Positions 23,098 to 32,162 of a stretch of DNA of 41,109 nt are shown here, in pieces. Origin of the DNA: an uncultured Lachnospiraceae bacterium (GTDB lineage: Bacteria; Bacillota; Clostridia; Lachnospirales; Lachnospiraceae); NCBI GenBank assembly GCA_947628955.1, contig CANRBX010000021.1, forward strand, positions 1 to 41,109, given 5' to 3'. Position numbers and translations under genes: made by a program. The first letter of the stretch is position 1, and the number at the start of each line of letters is the position of its first letter. The notes under the pieces were generated by a model. It was given only the letters and a program-made list of their open reading frames with translations, made no database searches and was not told where the DNA came from.

Positions 23098-24618
23098 ATG
23101 AAAAAGAGAAAAAAGAAGAGGAAGCTTCTGAAGATCCTGATCCTGATCGCAGTCCTGCTGCTGGCCGCCGGGGCGCTCCTATGGCTGCGCATGCGGGGCG
23201 GAAACAGGGAGAGCGCGCTCTCCGCGAATGTGAGAGTGCAGGATGTGACCCGCGGTACGATCCGCATCACGACGGAGGGGAACGGCTCCATCGAGGCGGC
23301 TGACGAGCGGCCGGTCGAGGCAAAGTACACGCTGAAGATCGGCACGGTGGAGGCGGAAAACGGCGATGTGGTGCGGGAGGGCGATGTGATCGCCACGGTG
23401 GACCGCGATTCTGTAAAGGCGCAGATCAGCCAGCTTGAGAGCAGCCTTTCAGATCTGAACGCGGCGATCCGCTCGGCAGACCGCTCGGGTTCTTCTTCCC
23501 TGACGTCCCCGATCGCCGGGCGCGTCAGGCGCATCTTTGTGCACGAAGGCGATCTGCTGACGGATGTGACCGCTGAGTACGGGGGCGTCATGGAGCTCTC
23601 CGTGGACGGAAAGCTGAAGGTGGAGATCACACCGAAGACGGATCTGGATCTCGGCGATACGGTCACCGTCTCCTTCCTGAGCTATGAAGAGGAAGGCACG
23701 GTGTTCTCGGAAGAGGACGGAGTCTATACGGTGACGATCGAGGACGACCCGGACTATCTGGTGGACATGGAGGCCACGGTGACGGACGAGGACGGCGCCG
23801 TACTCGGGACCGGCTATCTGAAATCCAATCATCCGTATCTGGTGGAGTGCGCCTATGGCATCGCTGACGAGCTGAACGTGGGGGTCGGAGATTCGGTGGA
23901 CTCCGGGACGACACTGCTGACGCGGACCTATAACCGATACAACAGCTCCTATCTGACCCTGCTGGATGAGCGGGAAGAGCTGATGGAGCAGCTGCAGGAG
24001 CTGCGCATGCTCGAGCGCACGCCGCAGATCTGTGCGGAGGGGAACGGCATCCTCTCGCAGCTTGCGCTGCAGGACGGCACGGTGATCGCGGAGGACACCC
24101 CGATGTATCACCTGATCTCTACAGAGCATTTCTGGCTGAAAACGCCGATCGACGAGCTGGACATCGCGAAGGTCAGCGAGGGCCAGGTCGCGAAGATCGT
24201 GTTTGACGCGTTTGACGACGAGGAATATGAGGGAAAGGTGGAGAAGATCTCCGCGCTCGGCGAAAATGTGGGCGGCGTGACGAAGTACACGGTGACGATC
24301 TCGGTGCCGGGGATCGAGAAGGTGCGGACGGCGATGAGCGCGACCGCCACGATCGTGATTGAGGAAAAGGACGACGTGCTCCTTGTGCCGGTCGACGCGG
24401 TGCAGACGGTGGACGGCCAGAAGTGCGTGACGGTGGTCCGCGCGGACGGACAGGAGACCGTGCCGGTGACGCTCGGCCTTGTGAACAACACCGAGGCGGA
24501 GGTGATCGAGGGGCTCTCGGAGGGAGACCAGGTCGCGGTGATGGGCAAGTCGGACTTTGAGCTGATGATGGATATGATGCAGCAGGGCCGCTCCCAGTTC
24601 GCGGGAGGTGAGGGCTGA
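23098..24618 (+). CDS. MacA/HlyD-type efflux adaptor protein
   Basis: This 506-residue protein has a very basic N-terminus, one transmembrane helix (about 11-31), and an extracellular part with two biotinyl-lipoyl-like halves (VEAENGDVVREGDVIATV near residue 83; a second around EGNGILSQLALQDGTVIAEDTPM). A long helical hairpin region with DEREELMEQLQELR and C-terminal beta-barrel and membrane-proximal domains complete it. Such adaptors work with MacB-type ABC transporters. ATG 23098 follows GGAGG by 6 bases. The two transporter genes follow with almost no gap. A possible promoter lies in the AT-rich stretch 23030-23062 but is not well defined. Confidence 0.9.
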   Translation: MKKRKKKRKLLKILILIAVLLLAAGALLWLRMRGGNRESALSANVRVQDVTRGTIRITTEGNGSIEAADERPVEAKYTLKIGTVEAENGDVVREGDVIATVDRDSVKAQISQLESSLSDLNAAIRSADRSGSSSLTSPIAGRVRRIFVHEGDLLTDVTAEYGGVMELSVDGKLKVEITPKTDLDLGDTVTVSFLSYEEEGTVFSEEDGVYTVTIEDDPDYLVDMEATVTDEDGAVLGTGYLKSNHPYLVECAYGIADELNVGVGDSVDSGTTLLTRTYNRYNSSYLTLLDEREELMEQLQELRMLERTPQICAEGNGILSQLALQDGTVIAEDTPMYHLISTEHFWLKTPIDELDIAKVSEGQVAKIVFDAFDDEEYEGKVEKISALGENVGGVTKYTVTISVPGIEKVRTAMSATATIVIEEKDDVLLVPVDAVQTVDGQKCVTVVRADGQETVPVTLGLVNNTEAEVIEGLSEGDQVAVMGKSDFELMMDMMQQGRSQFAGGEG

Positions 24619-24619
24619 T

Positions 24620-25330
24620 ATGATCGAGCTGCATGACATCCGGAAGATTTACCAGCTCGGAGAGGAAGAGGTGCGCGCGCTCGACGGGGTCAGCCTCACG
24701 ATACAGGACAGGGAATACGTCGCGGTCATCGGAGCGTCCGGAAGCGGCAAATCGACGCTGATGAATATCATCGGCTGCCTCGATACCGCGGATGAGGGAA
24801 GCTATATGATCGACGGCCAGGAGGTCTCCGACCTGACGGAGAAGGAGCAGAGCATCCTGCGCAACCGGAAGATCGGCTTCATCTTCCAGCAGTTCAACCT
24901 GCTCCCGAAGCTGACGGCGTATGAGAACGTGGAGCTGCCCCTGATCTATCAGGGCGTGCCGGGTGCGGAGCGCAAAAAGCGGGTGCTCGAAGCGCTCGAG
25001 AAGGTGTCGCTCGCGAACCGCCTGCACCACAGGCCGAACCAGCTCTCCGGCGGACAGCAGCAGCGCGTCGCGGTCGCCCGTGCCCTTGTGACCCGGCCCA
25101 CGCTGATCCTGGCGGACGAGCCGACCGGCAACCTGGACTCCCACTCGACGAACGATATCATGAATCTTCTGCGGGAGCTTCACAGCCAGGGGAACACGCT
25201 GGTGCTGATCACGCACGACAATGAGATCGCCGCGCAGGCGCCGAGGCGCGTGCGGCTTCTGGACGGAAAGGTGGTCTCGGACAGCGGGAACGTGCTGGTC
25301 TATGACGGGAAAGGGGGCGGTCAGGCGTGA
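24620..25330 (+). CDS. MacB/LolD-type ABC transporter ATP-binding protein
   Basis: A 236-residue ATPase with Walker [10 protein letters not shown] (38-46), a Q loop in [22 protein letters not shown] (typical of the MacB/LolD/FtsE group), signature LSGGQQQR (about 141-148) and Walker [14 protein letters not shown] (about 160-172). It powers the permease encoded next. ATG 24620 comes one base after the adaptor stop, with GGAGG overlapping the adaptor's last codons. Export of a peptide, antibiotic or lipid-like compound is the usual role; the substrate is unknown. Confidence 0.95.
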   Translation: MIELHDIRKIYQLGEEEVRALDGVSLTIQDREYVAVIGASGSGKSTLMNIIGCLDTADEGSYMIDGQEVSDLTEKEQSILRNRKIGFIFQQFNLLPKLTAYENVELPLIYQGVPGAERKKRVLEALEKVSLANRLHHRPNQLSGGQQQRVAVARALVTRPTLILADEPTGNLDSHSTNDIMNLLRELHSQGNTLVLITHDNEIAAQAPRRVRLLDGKVVSDSGNVLVYDGKGGGQA

Positions 25331-26493
25331 AATTTTCACAGGCGGCAAAGATGGCCTTTGCGGCGGTGCTCGCGAACAAGCTCCGCTCCTTTCTGACGAT
25401 GCTCGGGATCATCATCGGCGTGATGGCGGTGACGCTTTTGATCTCGCTGGTGCAGGGCGCGACGAACACGGTGACGGAGTCGCTCGACGAGCTTGGCGGC
25501 GACCAGCTCGTGGTGTCGATCACGAACCGCTCCAGGCGGATGACGCTCGGCGAGGTGGAATCGCTCGCGGGAGAAGGCGGCATTGACCGCGTCTCCCCGA
25601 ATATCAGCGGGAACGGGACGGCGAAGGCCGCGGGAAAGTCGACGGATGTGACGATCAACGGGATCACGGAGTCCTATGATGCCGTGCAGGGCCTGGATCT
25701 GGAGCGGGGACGCATTATCAGCAATCTCGACAACGAGCACCGGCTGAACGTCTGCATCGTCGGACACTCGGTGGCCCGCGACCTGTTTGGAAATACGGAT
25801 ATTCTCGACGAGACGATCCGGCTCTCGGGAAGAGATTACCGGATCGTGGGGGTGCTTGAGGAAGCGCAGGAGACGATGTTCGGCAGCGTCAATTCCGCGG
25901 TGTTTCTCCCGTTTACAAACGCGCAGCGCCTGCTCTCCAACGTCAATGTCAACAGTTTCTATGTGACGACGCAGGAGGGTGCGACGACGCAGGAGGCCGA
26001 GGACACGCTCGACCGCGCGCTGATGGAGAAATATGGGGACGACGACAGCTACAGCATCGTCAACCTGACGGACGTCATGGACGCGGTCAACGATGTGATG
26101 GCGGCCCTGGAGCTGCTTCTCGGGGCGATCGCCGGGATTTCGCTTCTGGTCGGAGGCATCGGGATCATGAACATCATGCTCGTCTCCGTGACGGAGCGCA
26201 CGCGCGAGATCGGCATCCGCAAGGCGATCGGCGCCCTGAAGTCTGACATTGTGGTGCAGTTTATGATCGAGTCGGTGATCATCTCCCTGATCGGCGGCGT
26301 GATCGGCATGGCCGTCAGCCAGGGCGTGCTGACGACGCTGAACACCCTGTACCCGGAGTACCATTTCGGGATCACGACCGGCGTGGCCGCGACCGCGCTC
26401 GGGTTCTCGGCCATGGTTGGAATTATATTCGGGATCTACCCGGCGGACAAGGCGGCAAAATTAAAGCCGATCAATGCGCTGCGGTACGAGTAA
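25327..26493 (+). CDS. MacB-like ABC transporter permease (FtsX domain)
   Basis: The 388-residue permease has one N-terminal helix (about 19-42, FLTMLGIIIGVMAVTLLISL), a large extracellular MacB core domain (about 45-265), and three C-terminal helices with the FtsX signature VTERTREIGIRKAIGALKSDIVVQFMIESVIIS near residue 290. It uses a GTG start that overlaps the ATPase stop (GTGA). Together with the preceding two genes it forms a complete MacAB-like tripartite system adapted to a single membrane. Confidence 0.93.
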   Translation: MKFSQAAKMAFAAVLANKLRSFLTMLGIIIGVMAVTLLISLVQGATNTVTESLDELGGDQLVVSITNRSRRMTLGEVESLAGEGGIDRVSPNISGNGTAKAAGKSTDVTINGITESYDAVQGLDLERGRIISNLDNEHRLNVCIVGHSVARDLFGNTDILDETIRLSGRDYRIVGVLEEAQETMFGSVNSAVFLPFTNAQRLLSNVNVNSFYVTTQEGATTQEAEDTLDRALMEKYGDDDSYSIVNLTDVMDAVNDVMAALELLLGAIAGISLLVGGIGIMNIMLVSVTERTREIGIRKAIGALKSDIVVQFMIESVIISLIGGVIGMAVSQGVLTTLNTLYPEYHFGITTGVAATALGFSAMVGIIFGIYPADKAAKLKPINALRYE

Positions 26494-26574
26494 AATTCAA
26501 AACACAGACCGGTCCGTGCGCCGCGGTGTGAATAAAATCCAGGGCGCAGACCGGTCTGTGTGCTGCGTTACAAA
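26491..26574 (-). repeat. Two tandem 42-bp palindrome-bearing repeats; probable tandem terminator for pepT
   Basis: Copies lie at 26491-26532 and 26533-26574. Each starts TAAAAT and contains a CAGACCGGTCYG-type palindrome. The first copy includes the permease stop codon. Read on the minus strand, each palindrome is followed by a T-rich run (GATTTTATTC and GTTTTGAATTTTA), which suits termination of the convergent pepT transcript. Confidence 0.65.
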
Positions 26575-26580
26575 TAAGAT

Positions 26581-27801
26581 TCAGGGGCGTGCGTAGCGCT
26601 GCACGATGCCGAGCAGGATCTGCACAACGGTATCCATGCCCTCGGCCGTGATATGCTCGTACGGTCCGTGGAAAGCGTATCCGCCGGTGCCGAGGTTGGG
26701 GCAGGGCAGGCCGCGGTAGGAGAGCCGTGCGCCGTCCGTGCCGCCGCGGATCGGCGAGACATCGGGCTCCATTCCGAGTGCGCGGATGGAGTCCTTTGCG
26801 TTGTCGATCAGGTGCATGCAGGGCGCGATTTTCTCCGCCATGTTGCGGTACTGTTCACGCAGCGTCAGAGTGACGGTTCCCGGACCGTATTTTTCATTGA
26901 TCCGTTTTTCGATGAGGCGCAGCGTCTCGAGACGGCTGTCAAAGCGCGCCGCGCTGTGGTCGCGGACGATGTAGGACAGATGCGCCTTCTCGACGGTTCC
27001 GTTCATCGAGGTCAGGTGGAAGAAGCCCTCGTAGCGCTCCGTGTGCTCCGGGCGCTCCGCGGAGGGGAGCATGCTGTTGATCTCCATGGCGACGAGGGCC
27101 GCGTTGATCATTCGGTTCTTGGCGTCTCCGGGGTGGATGTTGAAGCCGTTTACCGTGAAATCGGCCGCCGAGGCGTTGAAGTTCTCATAGACGATCTCAT
27201 TTTCCGGCCCGCCGTCCACGGTGTAGGCGAACTGCGCGCCGAAGGCCGGGATGTCGAGTCCTTCGGCCCCGCTTCCGATCTCTTCGTCCGGCGTGAAGCC
27301 GATGCAGATTTTGCCATGTGCAGGACCGCCCTGCAGCAGCTGCTGCGCGAGCGTCATGATCTCCGCCACGCCGGCCTTGTCGTCCGCGCCCAGCAGCGTC
27401 GTCCCGTCTGTGGTGATCAGCGTGCGCCCGGCGAGTGCCTTCAGGTGCGGGAAGAGCTCAGGCGAAAGGACGCGCCCGCTGTCCTCCAGTGCGACGGTCT
27501 CCCCGTCGTAGTTCTCATGGATCTGCGGACGCACGTTTTCCCCGCAGAAATCCGGGGTGGTGTCCATGTGCGCGAGAAAGCCGATGGCAGGCCTGTCCTC
27601 ATATCCCGGCGTGGCCGGGATCGTCCCGTAGACGTAGCAGTTTTCCTCGACGCGGGCGTCCTCGATCCCGAGCTCCCGCATTTCGCGCACCAGCAGCTCG
27701 GCCAGGTCAAATTCGCGGCGCGCCGAGGGGGAGGATGTGCCCGCCTCGTCGCTGGTGGTGTGGATCTTCACATAGTTCAAAAATCTCTGATAAGCTCTCA
27801 T
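26581..27801 (-). CDS. pepT: Peptidase T (tripeptide aminopeptidase)
   Basis: A 406-residue M20-family metallopeptidase that removes the N-terminal residue from tripeptides in the cytoplasm. Metal-site motifs are visible: AHMDTTPDF (His78, Asp80), GADDKAG (Asp140/141) and PDEEIGSG (Glu173/174), with the late His in YAFHGPYEHI. Length and order match the PepT family. The ATG at 27801 has AAAGGAG 7 bases upstream on the minus strand. It lies 66 bases downstream of the IclR-type gene in the same direction but is GC-rich like the core genome, unlike that gene. Confidence 0.96.
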   Translation of the reverse strand: MRAYQRFLNYVKIHTTSDEAGTSSPSARREFDLAELLVREMRELGIEDARVEENCYVYGTIPATPGYEDRPAIGFLAHMDTTPDFCGENVRPQIHENYDGETVALEDSGRVLSPELFPHLKALAGRTLITTDGTTLLGADDKAGVAEIMTLAQQLLQGGPAHGKICIGFTPDEEIGSGAEGLDIPAFGAQFAYTVDGGPENEIVYENFNASAADFTVNGFNIHPGDAKNRMINAALVAMEINSMLPSAERPEHTERYEGFFHLTSMNGTVEKAHLSYIVRDHSAARFDSRLETLRLIEKRINEKYGPGTVTLTLREQYRNMAEKIAPCMHLIDNAKDSIRALGMEPDVSPIRGGTDGARLSYRGLPCPNLGTGGYAFHGPYEHITAEGMDTVVQILLGIVQRYARP

Positions 27802-27867
27802 ATTCTGAAACTCCTTTCTCTGAAATTCCAATTTCTCTGATTGTATCAAAAAGCGGGCCGGCGGTCT

Positions 27868-28641
27868 CTAAAAGTTTGTCCAGTTCCCGGAGCTGATCAA
27901 TGCTTCTATTTTGATCTGCGCCTGTTTTAAAAGTCCGATAATGATTGCCTCTTTTTCCGAAGAATAGCGAAAGACCGGAATAGCTACGCTTAGCGCAGCC
28001 CGGACGCGGCCGTTTTTTCTGATGGGAATGGCTATGCACTGAATGAATTGAGTGGATTCCTCTTTTTCAAAGGCAATCCCCTGGCTGCGGATCGCTTCGA
28101 GCTGTTTGTATAATGCTTTCAGGTCCGTAATGGTGTTGGGCGTAAGCGGAGTCAGCTTGTCCGGATACAGAAGCTGAAGCTCTTCATATGTTTTGTCGGA
28201 GAGAAGCGCTTTGCCAATGCCGGAACTGTAGGCAGGAAGCGTCTTGCCGGGTGCGACCATACGAAGGGATTCCGGGGAGTCGGATTTAAACAGATAAAAA
28301 ACATTTCCCTCGCTCAGCTCTCCAAAAAAGGAAGTTTCCCGGCAGCGCATTGTGATGTCACGCATGACTTCGAGAATGGAAGCGTTTACTGACCCGTTGT
28401 AGATGTAAGAATTGCCGAGCTCATATGTTTTATATCCCATGGTGTATTTAAAAGTCTGCTCTTCAAAACGGATCAGATTATTCTCTTTCAGAGTGTGCAG
28501 AATAGGAAAGAGACTGCTTTTGGGAGCGTCCAGCTTCTGGGAAAGCTCAGACAGAGAAAGTCCCTGATTGTCTGATTCTGCAATCTGGGCCAGAATATCG
28601 ATTACACGCTGGGTAGAGCGATGATGTTCTTTTGTATTCAA
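27868..28641 (-). CDS. IclR-family transcriptional regulator
   Basis: The 257-residue protein has an N-terminal winged helix-turn-helix (about 10-60, LSLSELSQKLDAPKSSLFPILHTLKENNLI) and a C-terminal IclR effector domain (about 75-250, including YSSGIGKALLS and QCIAIPIRKNGRVRAALSVAIP). IclR regulators of sugar-acid catabolism usually bind aldonates or keto-deoxy intermediates, so it probably controls the divergent galactonate genes nearby. The start is taken as TTG at 28641, because AGGAGGG sits 6-7 bases before it. An ATG further upstream overlaps that site. It is separated from the kinase gene by a terminator. Confidence 0.9.
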   Translation of the reverse strand: MNTKEHHRSTQRVIDILAQIAESDNQGLSLSELSQKLDAPKSSLFPILHTLKENNLIRFEEQTFKYTMGYKTYELGNSYIYNGSVNASILEVMRDITMRCRETSFFGELSEGNVFYLFKSDSPESLRMVAPGKTLPAYSSGIGKALLSDKTYEELQLLYPDKLTPLTPNTITDLKALYKQLEAIRSQGIAFEKEESTQFIQCIAIPIRKNGRVRAALSVAIPVFRYSSEKEAIIIGLLKQAQIKIEALISSGNWTNF

Positions 28642-28676
28642 AATATCCCTCCTGTACATTTTGAATTGATAAAAAA

Positions 28677-28706
28677 ATTGTATCATATATTGGAAAAGAA
28701 TGCCAG
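28677..28706 (-). promoter_or_regulatory. Candidate promoter of the IclR-type gene
   Basis: On the minus strand CTGGCA (28706-28701) is followed 18 bases later by TACAAT (28682-28677), about 35 bases before the start codon. Confidence 0.4.
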
Positions 28707-28718
28707 AAAATAATGGAA

Positions 28719-28759
28719 GAGCTGCCGCAGGCAGAAAAAGCTGCTGTTTGCGGCAGCTC
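28719..28759 (-). terminator. Terminator of the aldolase-kinase operon
   Basis: GAGCTGCCGCA and TGCGGCAGCTC form a perfect 11-bp stem with a 19-base loop. On the minus strand it follows the kinase stop by about 10 bases and is followed by a T-rich stretch (TTCCATTATTTT). The stem shares its first ten bases with the terminator at 12973. Confidence 0.75.
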
Positions 28760-28768
28760 CCGTTTCAT

Positions 28769-29752
28769 TCATGCAGACTGAGAGCTGATACAGAGAAAAC
28801 CTCTGGCGGAATAAGGAAGCTCGTCCGCCTCAATTCCTGTAAAGGGTAGATCCCGGTTTTGCTCGTGGAACAGAGTTTCAAATACCAGAATGTTGCTGAC
28901 GCTTCCATAGACGGCAATTCGCGGGAGAGAAGCAGTATCGATATAGGAACAGATTGCAGTTACCACGCCGCCGTTTAGAATTCCCTCAAAATAGGAGTGC
29001 CGTTCCTCCGGGGAGGATGGCAGAAAGAGATCCATGGTGCGGACCGTATATAAGGCTCTGTTAAACCCGTATTCCTTTAATGCCCGCAGGCCCTTTGACA
29101 CCATTTCCGGAATGATATGAGCGGGTTTCTGCGAAGTCAGACTGCTCGAGAGGATGGTGTGGTTTGCGATCGCGTTATAAAGTTCTCCGGTGACAGTAGA
29201 AAGGATATTTACAATGGCCCCGTTTTGGACAATAGCGATCTGGGTATGGCTTCCGGGAAGTATTAAGACGCTGTTTTCCATGAGGCCCGGATATTCGGCG
29301 AGAATTCCGAAAATCTCTGTCTCTTCTCCGCGCATATTGTTGATTTTTGTGAAGGTTTCATAGCTGACAGGGCCGTCCGGAAGATCAGTTTTAACCCCCG
29401 GAATAATATTGAGATTGCGATGAAAGTAATAAGGTTCGTAATAGCCTACTACTCCTGAACGGATTTTATGCAGGTCCACCGGGACAGACAGGTGGGGAAT
29501 CTCGAGAATGCCTGTGGCGGAAGAGACCATTCCGGACATCCAGATCTGGGAAATCTGCGATTCATCGAGACCGGTATCCCTGAGCAGACTTTCATACATG
29601 TTTTTTAGCCCCTGAAGCAGACAGGCATTGCTGCCGGACAGAGCGCAGTCCCTGGAACCCACCTGCCTGGACAGCCGGTGGATCATATGTGTCCCTTCAA
29701 AAAGATATGCTCGTGTGTTGGTAGTTCCGGAGTCATAATAAATTCTGTTCAT
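28769..29752 (-). CDS. dgoK: 2-dehydro-3-deoxygalactonokinase
   Basis: The 327-residue kinase phosphorylates 2-keto-3-deoxygalactonate (KDGal) at C6 using ATP in the De Ley-Doudoroff galactonate pathway. DgoK family features are present: DSGTTNTRAYL at 7-17, the family block MRGEETE (140-146) and LPGSHTQIAI (165-174). The family has an actin-like ATPase fold. It follows the aldolase gene by 29 bases in the same direction. The ribosome binding site (AAAGGAA) is rather far from the ATG, so translation may depend partly on coupling. Codon usage is AT-richer than the flanking core genes. Confidence 0.92.
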   Translation of the reverse strand: MNRIYYDSGTTNTRAYLFEGTHMIHRLSRQVGSRDCALSGSNACLLQGLKNMYESLLRDTGLDESQISQIWMSGMVSSATGILEIPHLSVPVDLHKIRSGVVGYYEPYYFHRNLNIIPGVKTDLPDGPVSYETFTKINNMRGEETEIFGILAEYPGLMENSVLILPGSHTQIAIVQNGAIVNILSTVTGELYNAIANHTILSSSLTSQKPAHIIPEMVSKGLRALKEYGFNRALYTVRTMDLFLPSSPEERHSYFEGILNGGVVTAICSYIDTASLPRIAVYGSVSNILVFETLFHEQNRDLPFTGIEADELPYSARGFLCISSQSA

Positions 29753-29781
29753 AATAGCAGGCTTTCCTTTCTGGCTGCCGT

Positions 29782-30429
29782 TCAGGAATCCTCGGAATAC
29801 CGGACTGCCCGAAGATACTGCCCGGCCAATTCACTGATTCGTCTGTAATTTCCTGCACGGATGGCATTTTTGTCAACAATATTGGCGCCGATTCCTACAC
29901 AGCATACTCCGGCCCGGAAGAACTCCCTGATGTTTTCCAGATTCACGCCGCCGACAGCGGCGAGAGGAATCTGTGGAAGAGGCGCCAGAACCGCATGAAT
30001 ATAATCCGCCCCAAGGGAACCGGAAGGAAAGACCTTTACGATAGAAGCTCCGGCCTGATATGCGCCGGCAATTTCGGTTGGGGTCATGGCTCCCGGCATG
30101 GAGAGCATGTTCAGACGGCGCGTTTCTTGAATAACCGGCGGGCTGATATTTGGCGAGATAATATACTCTGCTCCTGCCGTATGAGCGGCTGCAACCTGCT
30201 CTGTTGTCAAAACCGTTCCTGCGCCGATGTGCATATCCGGGAAACGGCGGCATAATGTGCTGATAACTGAGACAGTGGCATCATTCGGAACACAGGGACT
30301 GAACGTGACCTCAACAAAGCGGATCCCTGCCTCCTGCAGTGCTTCAGCGGTGTAAAACGTTTCTTCATGACTCAGATTGCGTAAAATGACAATAATCTTT
30401 GCTTCTTTAATCTCCTGGATCAGATTCAT
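29782..30429 (-). CDS. KDPG/KDPGal aldolase (Eda/DgoA family)
   Basis: A 215-residue class I aldolase. In this context it most likely cleaves 2-keto-3-deoxy-6-phosphogalactonate to pyruvate and glyceraldehyde-3-phosphate. Catalytic features seen are Arg17 (ILRN), Glu40 (FVEVTFS), the GAGTV loop (69-73), SPNISPPVI, and the Schiff-base Lys132 in VKVFPSGSLGADYI, followed by AVGGVNLENI. The family does not by itself separate KDPG from KDPGal or 4-hydroxy-2-oxoglutarate; the dgoK and dgoD genes decide it. ATG 30429 has AGAAAGGAG upstream. It is the first gene of the leftward operon. Confidence 0.92.
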   Translation of the reverse strand: MNLIQEIKEAKIIVILRNLSHEETFYTAEALQEAGIRFVEVTFSPCVPNDATVSVISTLCRRFPDMHIGAGTVLTTEQVAAAHTAGAEYIISPNISPPVIQETRRLNMLSMPGAMTPTEIAGAYQAGASIVKVFPSGSLGADYIHAVLAPLPQIPLAAVGGVNLENIREFFRAGVCCVGIGANIVDKNAIRAGNYRRISELAGQYLRAVRYSEDS

Positions 30430-30518
30430 CGGATGAAAACTCCTTTCTCCGTACATCTATATATAAATTTCCATTAATTTTCCCCGAATTAAATTCAGAA
30501 CGGTGTTCATATATAGGA

Positions 30519-30547
30519 ATAATATAATAATTAACACGTTTAGTCAA
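30519..30547 (-). promoter_or_regulatory. Leftward promoter of the aldolase-dgoK operon
   Basis: On the minus strand TTGACT (30547-30542) and TATTAT (30524-30519) have a 17-base spacer. Downstream, in the untranslated leader, are the palindromes GAAC-GGT-GTTC (30498-30508) and GAATT-A-AATTC (30486-30496), possible operator sites. Confidence 0.65.
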
Positions 30548-30611
30548 TACACAAAATAGAAAAAATAATAAAAAATGTTGGAATATAGTAATAAATAATG
30601 CGATAAATATA

Positions 30612-30640
30612 TTGACAAGAATTAATTATCTGGTTATAAT
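30612..30640 (+). promoter_or_regulatory. Rightward consensus promoter of the galactonate importer operon
   Basis: A perfect TTGACA (30612-30617), 17-base spacer and perfect TATAAT (30635-30640). The leader to the start codon at 30816 is about 170 bases long and contains two similar stretches, AGGAACAATAAA (30679-30690) and CGGAACAAACAG (30714-30725). Such a strong core promoter implies repression, presumably by the IclR-type protein. Confidence 0.85.
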
Positions 30641-30815
30641 AAAATCGCAGTTCGCAATAATGCATGATATTCGTATTTAGGAACAATAAAAAAGAACGAA
30701 AAAGAGCTCATTTCGGAACAAACAGAGGGAGGAGGGCTGTACAGTCAGAAATAGAATCTATTTAAGTGGAAACTCAGGCCAGACAAGAGAAATCAAAAAA
30801 TTAAGGAGGCAAACA

Positions 30816-32150
30816 ATGAAAAAGAGACTGTATAAAGGGATTGCGCTCGCAGCGGCAGCGCTGATGACATTTAGTGTATGTACCTGTGCACAGGCTGAAG
30901 AAGCGAATTATGATATCGATTCCTATGAAGTTTCGGGCATTACCGTAAAATTATATTCCGGCCAGAATCCAGACGGCGGCGATCCGGAAAGCGATTACTT
31001 TGTATCAAAGGTAAAAGAGTGGAATGATGAAAATAACGGAATTACAATTGAACCGATTTTTATCTCCACAGAAAAGGATTATCTGGATCGTCTTGCGACA
31101 GATTTCGCATCCGGGGACGCGCCGGATGTCTTTTATCAATATGGCGGCACTAACTGCCTCGAGTATGTGAGATCGGGAATTCTCTTAAACCTGTCTCCTT
31201 ATCTGGAATATGACCAGGACTGGAAGAACGGCATTGTAAAGGCAAACTGGGGTCCGGCTACATACGATAAATTCGGGTATGAGGGAGTCTACGGCGTACC
31301 TTTTTCAGCATACGAAATTTTCCTGTACTACAATGAAGAGTATCTGGATGCCTGCGGCCTGGATGTCCCCGTGACCTGGGAGGATCTGGAACATTGCTGC
31401 GAGGTTCTTCAGGAGAATGGATATCAGCCGTTCCTGTTTGGCGAGGGTGCGAATTACAAATATGGCCATTTCCTGAGCACGCTGGCTGCAAAAGCATATG
31501 GCGCGGGTTTCCAGGATCAGCTGGCAGCAAGAGAGTATACATATGAGAGTCCGGAGATTCTGGATCTGATGCAGCGGATTAAAGATCTTCAGGATAAAGG
31601 ATATTTTGGAGACAATATACTGAGTATTGATGCTCAGGCAGAGCGCAGCTATTTTGGCGCGGGAGACTGTGCGTTTATGATGGACCTTTCCAGAGGCGGC
31701 GCAGTGCTGGCAGATACAGAGTGCTTTAAGAAACAGACGATTCATGTTGCAAAATTCCCATACATCAATGAAGAGTATGCGACTGTAAACATGGGTGGGC
31801 CGTCCAGCAATTATTTTGTCTGCACACTGAACAAATCTGAGGAACAGATTCAGGCTTCTTTGAAGGTTCTGAAGTGGCTCACCAGCCAGCCCTTTATTGA
31901 TGGCCTTGTGAAGCTGTATGCGAATACATACTCGGTTATCCCATCTGAGGGTATTATAGACAATTATCTTTTCACTGAGTGCAATAATCTGATGGGAGAA
32001 ACGACAGAATATGTTCAGGAGCTGGCACAGGTAAGCAACAATACGGCAGAGCTGACAGTCGTAAGGGATGCGCTTCAGCTTCTTGTAAGCGGCAGTACTC
32101 CGGAAGAAGTCGGAAAAGAGATCATGACGAATCTGGCTAATTATGAATAA
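30816..32150 (+). CDS. Extracellular solute-binding protein of the galactonate-locus ABC importer
   Basis: The 444-residue protein has a signal peptide with likely cleavage after AQA (residue 27); Cys22 and Cys24 are nearby but no standard lipobox is seen. The mature part is a family 1 sugar-binding protein (LATDFASGDAPDVFYQYGG near 92-110, GVPFSAYEIFLYYNEEYL, and ERSYFGAGDCAFMMDLSRG). It would bind the substrate of the dehydratase/fucosidase pathway encoded downstream. A strong site, TAAGGAGG, precedes the ATG. Confidence 0.92.
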   Translation: MKKRLYKGIALAAAALMTFSVCTCAQAEEANYDIDSYEVSGITVKLYSGQNPDGGDPESDYFVSKVKEWNDENNGITIEPIFISTEKDYLDRLATDFASGDAPDVFYQYGGTNCLEYVRSGILLNLSPYLEYDQDWKNGIVKANWGPATYDKFGYEGVYGVPFSAYEIFLYYNEEYLDACGLDVPVTWEDLEHCCEVLQENGYQPFLFGEGANYKYGHFLSTLAAKAYGAGFQDQLAAREYTYESPEILDLMQRIKDLQDKGYFGDNILSIDAQAERSYFGAGDCAFMMDLSRGGAVLADTECFKKQTIHVAKFPYINEEYATVNMGGPSSNYFVCTLNKSEEQIQASLKVLKWLTSQPFIDGLVKLYANTYSVIPSEGIIDNYLFTECNNLMGETTEYVQELAQVSNNTAELTVVRDALQLLVSGSTPEEVGKEIMTNLANYE

Positions 32151-32162
32151 TCCTGTTTCATT

